Of a stretch of 64,000 nucleotides of DNA, positions 10,198 through 17,988 are shown piece by piece. The stretch is from Lascolabacillus massiliensis (GTDB lineage Bacteria > Bacteroidota > Bacteroidia > Bacteroidales > Dysgonomonadaceae). The notes beneath the pieces were generated by a model, which was not told where the DNA came from, did not search any database, and saw only the letters and a list, made by a program, of their open reading frames with translations. Where the stretch lies: assembly GCF_001282625.1 (NCBI RefSeq), contig NZ_CTEJ01000002.1, positions 1,598,501-1,662,500 on the forward strand, written 5' to 3'. Position 1 is the stretch's first letter; each line of letters begins with the position of its first letter. The position numbers and the translations under genes were made by a program.

Positions 10198-11187
10198 TCA
10201 GTCAACATTTTCAAATAGGAACTCAACCTGAGTAGGTGATAGCTTCGGCTCAATAGCTGTTGCCGGTGCTTTGGTCAGACTAATTTCAACACGTCCATCC
10301 TGATTATCCCTGAATTTCCTGTAATCCAGATCAATCTCGAAATCCTCAGCAACAATCTTCTTATACTCATCAAGAGTAACAGAGAATGTAACCTTAGCAC
10401 GAGAAGGGAAAAACTTCACATCAAGATTTCGGGGTAGGTGAGTAGCCCTTATCGGAACCTCGAATGTTTGCTCAGTATACTCAACCACCGGGATATAAAT
10501 ATCCACCTCAGTAGGAGAGAACTTCACCCCCTCCACCGGATTAATCTTAATCTTCAGCTGAGAGGTAGCGTTCAGATTCTTAAACAAAGTATATTCAGTG
10601 GTAGCAACCTTAAGCTTGTCGAGCGACTCCTTCGATCCGTATGCCATAACCGTTTCAGGAATAAACGTTACAGAGTCGGCAACCAGATTAGCCCTGCTCA
10701 TGGTCAGCTCCCCGTCAAAAGCCACCGTCAGCTCCTTACTCTCCAGCTTAGAGGTAGCTAGAGATAGCGTCATAGGGTAATACCCCCTGATAATCGTACC
10801 CGATGCAAACTTACCCCGCAGCAGTTGACGAAACTGCTCACCCTGAATAAGCGTAGTGCCATCTTCCGTCAATGCAGCAAAATCGATCTCCAGCGAGTCC
10901 TTTTTCCTAATATCAAGCCTGAAAATCTCCGCCCCATTATCAGAAACGCTCACATCAATATAAGCAGGCAAAGGATTATCAAACACCACATCTTCGGGGA
11001 TATTTGTGTATTTCAATGGTACACGGTAGGTACCTTCAATATTTTGTTTCTGGAAGAAGAGCATCAACCAGAAAATAAAAGCTACCAAAAGGAAAAACAG
11101 GAAAGTCAGCATACTCTTCCACGGCAAAGCAGAGAAGTATGATTTTAACCTGGGGACCCCATCCTTTATGATAGCTTTTAAATCCAT
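10198..11187 (-). CDS. YbbR-like domain protein (CdaR-like)
   Basis: A 329-residue membrane-anchored protein. One transmembrane helix lies near residues 24-45 (MLTFLFFLLVAFIFWLMLFF). The remainder is extracytoplasmic beta-rich sequence with YbbR-type repeats (YRVPLKYTNIPEDVVFDNPLP; FEVPIRATHLPRNLDVKFFPS; SLTKAPATAIEPKLSPTQVE). In Firmicutes, YbbR/CdaR proteins regulate the diadenylate cyclase CdaA. In Bacteroidota the gene usually sits with yajC and coaE, as here, and its role is not established. It starts 16 bases downstream of the yajC stop. Confidence 0.85.
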   Translation of the reverse strand: MDLKAIIKDGVPRLKSYFSALPWKSMLTFLFFLLVAFIFWLMLFFQKQNIEGTYRVPLKYTNIPEDVVFDNPLPAYIDVSVSDNGAEIFRLDIRKKDSLEIDFAALTEDGTTLIQGEQFRQLLRGKFASGTIIRGYYPMTLSLATSKLESKELTVAFDGELTMSRANLVADSVTFIPETVMAYGSKESLDKLKVATTEYTLFKNLNATSQLKIKINPVEGVKFSPTEVDIYIPVVEYTEQTFEVPIRATHLPRNLDVKFFPSRAKVTFSVTLDEYKKIVAEDFEIDLDYRKFRDNQDGRVEISLTKAPATAIEPKLSPTQVEFLFENVD

Positions 11188-11203
11188 TGCACGAATGAAT
11201 TTA

Positions 11204-11515
11204 TTATTGAGCAGCTATATCTTTTGTAGTTTGGAAAACCGATGTCTTCTCGATTTTAATCCTCACACCATCGGCAATCTCCACAAGGAACCATGTGTCG
11301 CCCACCTCTTTAATTCTTCCATGAATACCACCTGCAGTAACAACCTTATCGCCTGTTGTCATGGCTTCACGGCTCTTCTGCAGCTCTTTCTGCTTTTTCT
11401 GCTGTGGACGAATCATGAAGAAATAGAATACTGCAATAATTGCAATAAGCATGATTAAAGTTCCACCCATTCCACCTGCAGGACCTTGTGCTGTTGCTTG
11501 TAATAAAATATTCAT
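11204..11515 (-). CDS. yajC: Preprotein translocase subunit YajC
   Basis: A 103-residue single-pass protein with a transmembrane helix at about 20-38 (TLIMLIAIIAVFYFFMIRP), the hallmark RPQQKKQKE following it, and the small cytoplasmic domain GDKVVTAGGIHGRIKEVGD. YajC associates with SecDF in the Sec translocon. The gene lies between nusB and the YbbR gene, a conserved Bacteroidota arrangement. Confidence 0.93.
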   Translation of the reverse strand: MNILLQATAQGPAGGMGGTLIMLIAIIAVFYFFMIRPQQKKQKELQKSREAMTTGDKVVTAGGIHGRIKEVGDTWFLVEIADGVRIKIEKTSVFQTTKDIAAQ

Positions 11516-11542
11516 AAGAAATTATTTTTTATAAGTTTATAA

Positions 11543-12469
11543 TTAATTTTTAAAGATAAGATTTTCATTCTTAATTTTATGCACTATCGCATCTAAAATT
11601 CCATTTATAAAAGTACCGCTCTTAGGAGTACTGTATGATTTTGCGATATCAATATACTCATTCAGCGAAACACTGGTAGGGATCGATTCAAAAGTAAAAA
11701 TCTCGGCAAGAGCCACCTGCATTATAATAAGATCCATCACAGCAATCCTCTCGAAATCCCATTTATCTGTATTCTCCTCAATAAGATCCCTGAATTTTTT
11801 CTCCCCAAGGATAGTCTCATGCAGAAGTTTCAGTGCATACTCCTTATCCTCCTCATCCTTAAACATTGGTAGAAGCGGTTGGTCAGCCCCCTTATTTTCA
11901 TTAAATCTCTTTATTGTTTTGAGCACGAACGACTGAATAATCTCTATATCATCATTCCAGTATATACATTCATCCTCAAGGAGATCGTATAGCTCCTCAC
12001 TTCCGCATATAAACTGCTTAAATACCTTTCTCCAGAACTCCCTGTCCTCATCGTATGTTGGCGCTTGAATCTGAGAATAGTTCTTATATGTTTCCGATTC
12101 CAGAATAACCTCCAGCAGGTTTTTAACATATGACTCATTCTCTTCCCACGATTGTGGTCTGTCGAGGTTATACTTCTGCAGCTGCTTGTTGTCGCTCAGC
12201 TGTATTATGAACTTGTTCTCAAGAAGATTCATGTTTGGATTCAGATCCTCTTCTGAAGGAAGGAACTTATTCTTTTTAGCCTCCACTCTCTGTTCGTACG
12301 CCTTAGTTACTTCCAGCATCAGCTGCAGCATGTAATAATAAAGATCGTATGATTTTTGTAACCCGAACAACAGCTCTTTTTCAGCTTTTCTTAAATCTCT
12401 ATTCGTATTTTGATACCATGAGTAGACTAACTGAACAGTCCTTATACGAATTAAATTTCTGTTTATCAT
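11543..12469 (-). CDS. nusB: Transcription antitermination factor NusB (long Bacteroidota form)
   Basis: NusB binds boxA RNA with NusE (ribosomal protein S10) and promotes rRNA antitermination. The conserved NusB fold is in the C-terminal part (WDFERIAVMDLIIMQVALAEIF, SVSLNEYIDIAKSYSTPKSGTFINGILDAI). The chosen start (MINRNLIRIRTVQLVYSWYQ) gives 308 residues, about twice the proteobacterial length but normal for Bacteroidales, with a charged helical insertion in the middle. An ATG 48 bases upstream was rejected because it overlaps the promoter box at 12515-12522. First gene of the leftward yajC-ybbR-coaE set. Confidence 0.92.
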   Translation of the reverse strand: MINRNLIRIRTVQLVYSWYQNTNRDLRKAEKELLFGLQKSYDLYYYMLQLMLEVTKAYEQRVEAKKNKFLPSEEDLNPNMNLLENKFIIQLSDNKQLQKYNLDRPQSWEENESYVKNLLEVILESETYKNYSQIQAPTYDEDREFWRKVFKQFICGSEELYDLLEDECIYWNDDIEIIQSFVLKTIKRFNENKGADQPLLPMFKDEEDKEYALKLLHETILGEKKFRDLIEENTDKWDFERIAVMDLIIMQVALAEIFTFESIPTSVSLNEYIDIAKSYSTPKSGTFINGILDAIVHKIKNENLIFKN

Positions 12470-12514
12470 TTTATGAATGAACTTATTTCTTAAGCAATAG
12501 CTTATAATGAGTTG

Positions 12515-12522
12515 CAAAAGTA
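12515..12522 (-). promoter_or_regulatory. -7 promoter box for nusB operon
   Basis: Reverse-strand TACTTTTG fits TAnnTTTG and places the transcript start near 12508, which decides for the downstream nusB start at 12469. Confidence 0.5.
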
Positions 12523-13253
12523 GTTATTTTTTTCGGTATTAAATATACAAAAAATCAAAAGGTTGTTATAGATTGGTTTATATTTCATTAGTGATTGGTG
12601 GAATACTTGTAAACTAACTTGATATTGATGTTAGTATTGTTGAAATGTTTTATCATGGTTGCAGTGTGTACAAGTATGTCTGCTATCCCTGGTTGTATAT
12701 GGTTCCAAATATGGCATTTTAAATTTTATCATAATATTACAAGTGGTTTACTTACTCTTTCTTTTTTTATGTATAAAGTGTATAAAGTGTAGGTGTATTA
12801 TATACTAATTAGTAAATAAAGTAGTAATGTAATAGCGTCAAATATTATAGTTCATTTTCACCTACACCTCGTACACTTTCATCACCTAATATTAAATATG
12901 CTACCAATGCATGACTCTTACGGACTACTTTAATCCCTGATTTTCTTAAATTGGAAGTAAACATACGTTATGTCAATATATATAGTTTATTCGTTACACA
13001 AAATATATGATATTGCTCATATATAGTTGCCATATTATTGATAGACTGGCATTTCACAAATATACCAAAAATTACGATATTTAGCAAGCTAGTACTGCAT
13101 GAATTCCGCCCCCACAGCTATTCTTATCAGTTGTTAAAAATAAAAACATTGATTATCAATTACATATAGCAGCTCCCTTTTTTCAGAAAATTATTCTTAG
13201 TGTAAACCTATTTAAGGACTATACATAGCTAAAGCTACTCCGTACCAAGTCCG
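12523..13253. other. AT-rich gene-free stretch with a long imperfect inverted repeat
   Basis: About 730 bases without a supported gene. The only clear structure is the inverted repeat at 12775-12795/12859-12879 listed separately. Base composition is very AT-rich compared with the flanking nusB gene. This could be the debris of a mobile element, but no transposase or integrase fragment is readable in any frame. Confidence 0.5.
12775..12879. repeat. Imperfect 21-bp inverted repeat with 63-bp spacer
   Basis: The left arm (12775-12795) begins AAAGTGTATAAAGTGTAGG. The right arm (12859-12879), reverse-complemented, begins AAAGTGTACGAGGTGTAGG. The arms agree at 18 of 21 positions. The unit could be a small MITE-like element, a replication or regulatory site, or a large hairpin. 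Confidence 0.6.
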
Positions 13254-13316
13254 AATCCTCTTCATATCCTCCTCATATTCACTTTATATCCTCCTCATAA
13301 AAATATGAGGTGGATA
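13254..13316. promoter_or_regulatory. Helically phased repeat array (possible operator) upstream of the DUF6266-like gene
   Basis: The 13-mer TATCCTCCTCATA occurs at 13265-13277 and 13287-13299, with a degenerate copy (AATCCTCTTCATA) at 13254-13266. An inverted copy (TATGAGGTGGATA) at 13304-13316 is separated by AAAA from the last direct copy. Spacings of 11 and 22 bases put the direct copies on one face of the helix. The array ends 63 bases before the ATG at 13380. The last two copies could also form a 13-bp hairpin. Confidence 0.55.
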
Positions 13317-13379
13317 GAGATTAGGTGTTGCTAATATGCATAATAATAGGTATATTGTAATGAATAATAATTAAATATT

Positions 13380-14036
13380 ATGGGTATAGTAGACTTAAAA
13401 AAATTAGGTCTGATTTCTGGTAAATTAGGACCTTATGTTGCTTATGTGAGTAAAGATGGGAAGCAAATATTAAGGAAACATGTAATTCCAAAAGATCCCA
13501 AAACACCTAAACAGTTAGCTTACAGAATGAGATTTGGGATGGTGAATAAATCTCTTTCGCCATTAAACAGGGTAATTAAAAAAGGTTTTTTAAATACAGA
13601 TAACGCTTATAGAAAAGCAGTATCGAAAGCATTAAACAATGCTGTCATAGGTGAATATCCTGAGTACAAACTTGATTATAGTAAGATTCAGGTAGCCGAA
13701 GGTAAATTGCAACTTCCCACTTTTGTTTCAGTAAATGTTGACAGTAATACAAAGTTAGCTACAGTTAATTGGAATCCGGAACCGATTTTTGATACTTATC
13801 CCGGCAGAGAAGATGACCGTGTTAATATTGTGTGCTTAAATGAATCAACACCCGAAGCTGTTTGCTTTCACAATAGTGCCAAACGTTCAAAGGGCACTGC
13901 AACAATTGATTTAAGTTCTAAAATGGTTATTAATAAGCTTTGGAGCATAAAAGATCTGCATTTTTGGCTTTATTTGAGTACATATGACATAACACAAAAT
14001 TCAGATAGTATATATATTAAATGTACAGAAAAATGA
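13380..14036 (+). CDS. DUF6266-like protein of unknown function
   Basis: A 218-residue protein without signal peptide or membrane helix. The N-terminus (LGLISGKLGPYVAYVSKDGKQ, then PKTPKQLAYRMRFGMVNKSLS and LNRVIKKGFLNTDNAYRKAV) has the layout I associate with DUF6266, a Bacteroidota family often found in variable regions. The middle (LPTFVSVNVDSNTKLATVNWNP) is predicted beta-rich, resembling a fibronectin-like or virion/adhesin fold, but I cannot assign it. It is isolated: an AT-rich repeat region precedes it and mltG converges on it. No -7 box is convincing. Codon use is more AT-rich than in neighbouring core genes, which is compatible with acquisition. Confidence 0.65.
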   Translation: MGIVDLKKLGLISGKLGPYVAYVSKDGKQILRKHVIPKDPKTPKQLAYRMRFGMVNKSLSPLNRVIKKGFLNTDNAYRKAVSKALNNAVIGEYPEYKLDYSKIQVAEGKLQLPTFVSVNVDSNTKLATVNWNPEPIFDTYPGREDDRVNIVCLNESTPEAVCFHNSAKRSKGTATIDLSSKMVINKLWSIKDLHFWLYLSTYDITQNSDSIYIKCTEK

Positions 14037-14108
14037 AAACCATAAAACATTATAGTTACTGATTCATTTATTCTTAGATTTTCATGAGCCATTTGTAAGG
14101 AATATCTT

Positions 14109-15137
14109 TCAATAAATCCTCCTCTCATTCAATGCCCTCTGGTATGCTCTCGCATTTCTGGCGTGCTCGGCATGTGTAACAGCAAAGTTGTGACGGCCCG
14201 AGAGATCATCTTTTGCGCACATGAAAAGGTAGTTGTGACTTACGGGGTTGAGTACTGCATCTATTCCCTGTATAGAGGGTATCCTGATTGGACCGGGGGG
14301 CAGTCCGTCGTTCTTGTAGGTGTTGTATGGCGATTCAACTTCGAGGTGCTTGAAGAGGATCCTGCGAAGGGTGGGATCGCCAACGGCAAACTTTACGGTG
14401 GGGTCGGCCTCCAGGCGCATGCCTCGTTTTATGCGGTTGAGGTATAGTCCGGCAACTATTGGATATTCATCTGCATAGGTTGCCTCTTCTTCAACTATGG
14501 ATGCAAGGGTTGATACCTCCAGAGGGGTGAGGCCTATCTCTTCGGCTCTCTTTTTGCGGTTGCTGTTCCAGAATGCATCGTACTCTTTTTTCATCCTGTC
14601 GGTTAGTCCTTTTACACTCGTGTCCCAATACACCTGGTAGGTGTTGGGGATAAACATGGCTCCAAAGGTTTGACTGTTGAATCCATATCCTGCTGCTATA
14701 TCGGGGTTGGTTAGTGCTTCCAAAAGCGAGAGGCTGTCGGCCATAAGCTGGCTAGAAAGTCGCCCTGCCAGGCTTTCCATATTGCGGATATTGTTGAAGG
14801 TGAGGTTTACCGGCTCCTGCACTCCTGAGCGGAGCAGACGTATTGCATCGAGCATGGTGGTGCCGGGTTTGATGGCGTAGCGACCGGTTTTTATGTTGTT
14901 GATGTATTTCATCCTGTCGGCAAGCAGATTGAAGATTCTTTCGTTGGGTATGCCTGCTTTTTCCTGCAGCTGGTCTATCACTTTATCATAGCTCTTCTCT
15001 TCATCTATATATATGTATACCGTTTCGGGATGATCGAACGGTTTGAAGATTGCATTGTAGGTGTATATACCGGCTGAAATAATGATTAGCAGTAAGATGC
15101 CAGCAGTTAATAGGATGATTTTTGTTCTTTTCTTCAT
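14109..15137 (-). CDS. mltG: Endolytic murein transglycosylase MltG
   Basis: A 342-residue inner-membrane lytic transglycosylase that cleaves nascent peptidoglycan strands. It has one N-terminal transmembrane helix (about 7-27, IILLTAGILLLIIISAGIYTY), a LysM-like segment, then the YceG catalytic domain. The catalytic Glu lies in STLASIVEEEATYADEYP at about 216-218, followed by VAGLYLNRIKRGMRLEADPTV and NTYKNDGLPPGPIRIPS. The C-terminus carries the usual HNYLFMCAKDDLSGRHNFA. The gene reads away from tRNA-Ser and has its own -7 box at 15158-15165. Confidence 0.95.
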   Translation of the reverse strand: MKKRTKIILLTAGILLLIIISAGIYTYNAIFKPFDHPETVYIYIDEEKSYDKVIDQLQEKAGIPNERIFNLLADRMKYINNIKTGRYAIKPGTTMLDAIRLLRSGVQEPVNLTFNNIRNMESLAGRLSSQLMADSLSLLEALTNPDIAAGYGFNSQTFGAMFIPNTYQVYWDTSVKGLTDRMKKEYDAFWNSNRKKRAEEIGLTPLEVSTLASIVEEEATYADEYPIVAGLYLNRIKRGMRLEADPTVKFAVGDPTLRRILFKHLEVESPYNTYKNDGLPPGPIRIPSIQGIDAVLNPVSHNYLFMCAKDDLSGRHNFAVTHAEHARNARAYQRALNERRIY

Positions 15138-15157
15138 AATTTACCGACCTAAAACGA

Positions 15158-15165
15158 CAAAAGTA
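15158..15165 (-). promoter_or_regulatory. -7 promoter box for mltG
   Basis: Reverse-strand TACTTTTG matches TAnnTTTG, 20 bases upstream of the mltG ATG. Confidence 0.45.
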
Positions 15166-15195
15166 TAAATATTAGGTTTGAAATTGATTGTTTTC

Positions 15196-15227
15196 TTTGA
15201 AAAGTTGAAAACATTCATGTATATTTG
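15196..15227 (+). promoter_or_regulatory. Promoter of tRNA-Ser
   Basis: TTTG (15196-15199), 20-base spacer, TATATTTG (15220-15227): a consensus Bacteroidota primary sigma promoter 27 bases before the tRNA. Confidence 0.7.
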
Positions 15228-15254
15228 CATCCGATTTCAGCAAAATTACCAAAA

Positions 15255-15341
<87 letters not shown>

Positions 15342-15607
15342 CTGAAAGGCTTAGCCAAAAACAGCCAAAAGTAAGACAAGCCCTGCAAGTTTAATGACTT
15401 GTGGGGTTTTTTTATTTTTCAATTTCATCTTCGCTTAATTGATAAGGATGAATTAGATCATAGTTCCCTTTATTTTACAGAATTTAAGAGTACTACAAAG
15501 ATGCCAGAACATTCGTAAATGAAAATAACAGCTTGATGTTTAAGTGTATGATAAAATTGGTTTTTTGCTGTTGGGTTGGGTGATTACAAAAAAATGTTAT
15601 GCGAATG
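15342..15607. other. Gene-free stretch between tRNA-Ser and the cassette promoter
   Basis: About 265 AT-rich bases. It holds a terminator (15379-15413) and otherwise nothing I can recognise. No duplicate of the tRNA-Ser 3' end was found downstream, so there is no evidence that the tRNA is an attachment site. Confidence 0.5.
15379..15413 (+). terminator. Terminator downstream of tRNA-Ser
   Basis: Ten-pair stem CCCTGCAAGT / ACTTGTGGGG (two G-U pairs) with loop TTAATG, followed by seven T residues. Confidence 0.8.
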
Positions 15608-15660
15608 TTTTAAATTTATAAACGAATGTTGTATATTAGCTTGCGTAAATATGATGTTGG
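15608..15660 (+). promoter_or_regulatory. Cassette promoter/leader (copy A of a duplicated sequence)
   Basis: TTTT (15608-15611), 20 bases, then TATATTAG (15632-15639), followed by GCTTGCGTAAATATGATGTTGG. A close relative occurs at 19217-19268 (copy B, with a perfect TATATTTG), including GCGTAAATA/ACGTAAATA and GATGTTG. It would drive the PBP-like gene. GTTGG at its right edge is also the proposed cassette junction. Confidence 0.5.
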
Positions 15661-15691
15661 TGGCAATGCTAAAAGACGACACAACAAGACA

Positions 15692-17179
15692 ATGAAAAAC
15701 GAACTAGACGGTTATGTTATATATTGCAAGGACTCTGACAGAGAGACACCTTTGGGTGTTGTTTCTGACAGCTATGACTGCAAAGCTATTTCTGACTATG
15801 TTCCAACTCGTTTAAAAAATTTCTTAGTCGAAATCGAAGACAGAAGATTTTATAGTCATAATGGCATTGACTTTAAAGGTGTGTCTAGAGCACTTGTCGA
15901 AAATTTAAAAGCAGGACGTATAGTTCAAGGTGGTAGCACAATCAGTCAACAGTTAGCAAGAAATATCATTCGCGATACTCGAAAAACAGTAACAAGAAAA
16001 TTAAAGGAAACCATTAAAGCTGTTCAAATAGAAAAGCAATATTCAAAGGACGAAATTTTGAATTTGTATTTCAACAATGTTTACTTTGGCAAAAACATTT
16101 GGGGTTTAAGAACAGCAGGACTATATTACTTTGGTAAAGAAGTAGAAAAGTTGACTCAAACTGAACTGCTCTATTTACTAACTATTTTACGGGGACCAAA
16201 TTACTACTCCAAGAGACCAGAAATTACTCAAAAAAGATATAAAACTTTAAACAGTATTTTGCTTGACCGAAAAGTAATTTCGAAAAACAGATTTCAAAAA
16301 AATCTAAACTCTAAACTCACTGTTTCCGAAACTCAACTTTCAAGTTTTAAAAATACTGCCATTCCATTTATAGCAAATCGAATTGACGATAAAAGAAAGA
16401 CCATAATATCTTCCATTGACTTTAAAACTCAAGAATTCGCTAGAAAATTTGTTTCTGAATCAAAATATCCTGTATCAATCGTTGCGTTGAGAAAAGGTAA
16501 GATTGTTGGCTTTGCTAGCAGTTATGGAACAGATTATCCATTTATTTCAAAATCAAATGTCGGCTCAACTTTAAAACCTTTTTTATATTGCCACCTAAGA
16601 GAAAGTGGAATTTCAGAATTTGAAAAATTTGATGCTCTTAAAAATAATTTATATTGGGAAGTAAGAGAAGTTGGTTATTACAAATCACAGCTTAACATTC
16701 AAGAAGCATTATTTTATTCAAACAATAATTCATTTTTAAATGCGGCAAGTAAGGTTGGATTTGAGACTAACTTAAAATTCTTGTCAGACATTTTTAACAA
16801 ACCAGAAACAGATTTTTTCCCTTCAAGTATTTTAGGTGCTACAAAAAGTGGTATTTCTTTATACGAATTAGCATTAGCTTACTCAAGTTATTTTAATTCT
16901 ACCAGTTTAACTGATACCAAAACTGAGTGCCTTTCAATTCTTAACAAAGTATTTTACGAGAAATTAGGTCTTAGAATTGAAAATGCCTTTCTAAAGACAG
17001 GGACTACTAATGACAACAAAGAAAGATTTGCTGTTTTGGGAAATGCTGACTTGGTTTATGCTATATTAAGAAATGAAAATGAATTAAATGATTTATCAAA
17101 AGAAGGAAGCTTTATGAATCAAATTTCAAGGAATGTTTCTTCAATGTTTAAACCTGATACGAACTTTGTATGGATATAA
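15692..17179 (+). CDS. Anchorless class A penicillin-binding protein (GT51 transglycosylase + transpeptidase)
   Basis: I chose the ATG at 15692 (MKNELDGYVIY; 495 residues) because the upstream in-frame ATG at 15626 overlaps the promoter/leader repeat. All GT51 motifs are present: EIEDRRFYSHNGID (catalytic-type Glu about 49), GGSTISQQLARN (80-91), RKLKE, and EILNLYFNNVYFGKNIWG. The penicillin-binding motifs follow: S-T-L-K (292-295), S-N-N (343-345) and K-T-G-T (435-438). Class A PBPs polymerise and cross-link peptidoglycan and normally carry an N-terminal membrane helix or signal anchor. Here there is none, and the protein is short for the class. The stop overlaps the next gene's ATG by one base (TAATG). 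Composition is AT-rich, unlike neighbouring core genes. Confidence 0.85.
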   Translation: MKNELDGYVIYCKDSDRETPLGVVSDSYDCKAISDYVPTRLKNFLVEIEDRRFYSHNGIDFKGVSRALVENLKAGRIVQGGSTISQQLARNIIRDTRKTVTRKLKETIKAVQIEKQYSKDEILNLYFNNVYFGKNIWGLRTAGLYYFGKEVEKLTQTELLYLLTILRGPNYYSKRPEITQKRYKTLNSILLDRKVISKNRFQKNLNSKLTVSETQLSSFKNTAIPFIANRIDDKRKTIISSIDFKTQEFARKFVSESKYPVSIVALRKGKIVGFASSYGTDYPFISKSNVGSTLKPFLYCHLRESGISEFEKFDALKNNLYWEVREVGYYKSQLNIQEALFYSNNNSFLNAASKVGFETNLKFLSDIFNKPETDFFPSSILGATKSGISLYELALAYSSYFNSTSLTDTKTECLSILNKVFYEKLGLRIENAFLKTGTTNDNKERFAVLGNADLVYAILRNENELNDLSKEGSFMNQISRNVSSMFKPDTNFVWI

Positions 17180-17802
17180 TGACAATCATAAAAGAAGCAA
17201 ATCCTAACGTTGTAATATTCCTATTGACAACATTTGTTGCATTTATTTCTTGGCTTGTAAAAAGTCTCGTAGAAAAGCCTCTGACTGAATCTAAAAATAC
17301 TTTTACAAAATATTTTGACAAGCGAATTGAGATATTAACTGAAGTAAAAACACGGTTAAATTTCATTGCATACTTTCCTGAAGGAGATGAGAGCTTAGAA
17401 TACAAAAATCAACTTCAGACAATTCTTCTCACAGACGGCAAAGCAGCATATTTAAGTAAAGAAGTATATGACAATGTTTTAAGAATTGCAATAGACCCAA
17501 AGACCGATGAAAAATTGCTCTTGGCGACAATAATAAATATTGACGAAGAACTTTACAAGAAGATTTCAAAGGTTCAAGACGAAATAATATTTTACAGGAG
17601 CTTTTCTAACTATAGTCCTATTAAAAGGTTTGTGGGCATAACAATACTATCATTGCAATATATAATTGCTTTGACTTTAGTATTTTCAACTCTATTTTAT
17701 GTAACAATTCTATTCATTGACAGTAATTTATATCAGAGAATTGGAATTTTTGTAGCAGGAATTTTTGGGATTTATTTGCTAGACAAATGGCTAAAGAGAT
17801 AA
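17179..17802 (+). CDS. Three-helix membrane protein, partner of the PBP-like gene
   Basis: 207 residues from the ATG that overlaps the upstream stop (TAATG), which implies translational coupling; an ATG 9 bases earlier also exists. There is one helix near the N-terminus (about 11-28, VVIFLLTTFVAFISWLVK), a soluble charged alpha-helical section of about 120 residues, and two C-terminal helices (FVGITILSLQYIIALTLVFS...LFI and IGIFVAGIFGIYLLDKW). I do not recognise the family. The arrangement suggests it could supply the membrane anchoring that the PBP-like protein lacks; that is inference. The attC-like palindrome begins 12 bases after the stop, as expected for the 3' end of a gene cassette. 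Confidence 0.75.
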   Translation: MTIIKEANPNVVIFLLTTFVAFISWLVKSLVEKPLTESKNTFTKYFDKRIEILTEVKTRLNFIAYFPEGDESLEYKNQLQTILLTDGKAAYLSKEVYDNVLRIAIDPKTDEKLLLATIINIDEELYKKISKVQDEIIFYRSFSNYSPIKRFVGITILSLQYIIALTLVFSTLFYVTILFIDSNLYQRIGIFVAGIFGIYLLDKWLKR

Positions 17803-17814
17803 GAAGCACAGCCA

Positions 17815-17942
17815 CCAACAGCACCTACCCAAAAGTGGCGGTTCAGTGGTTAAATCAAGCTTTGTGCTTCTATCAAAGTTTCTTCTTGGTTGACAGTGAA
17901 TCGCTTCGAAATCGCCACCTTCGGGTAGCTGCAAAACGTTGG
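17815..17942. repeat. attC-like imperfect palindrome (cassette recombination site candidate)
   Basis: The left arm, 17815-17840, starts CCAACAGCACCTACCC and ends AAAAGTGGCG. The right arm, 17913-17942, starts CGCCACCTTCGGGTAGC and ends AAAACGTTGG. Reverse-complementing the right arm gives CCAACG...GCAGCTACCCGAAGGTGGCG, matching the left arm over its CTACCC/AA/GTGGCG core and at the CCAAC/GTTGG ends. The loop is 72 bases. A second inverted pair, AGAAGCACA (17802-17810) and TGTGCTTCT (17863-17871), is embedded. The CCAAC...GTTGG ends, bipartite stem and position directly after a gene parallel integron attC sites. Confidence 0.6.
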
Positions 17943-17988
17943 AAGCAATTTTACCAAACAGAATGTTGAACATAAAAAATATATTTCG

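Noticed and set aside
17787..17969. 60-codon frame across the attC-like palindrome
   Set aside because: It runs through both arms of the palindrome and has no start signals; the open frame is incidental.
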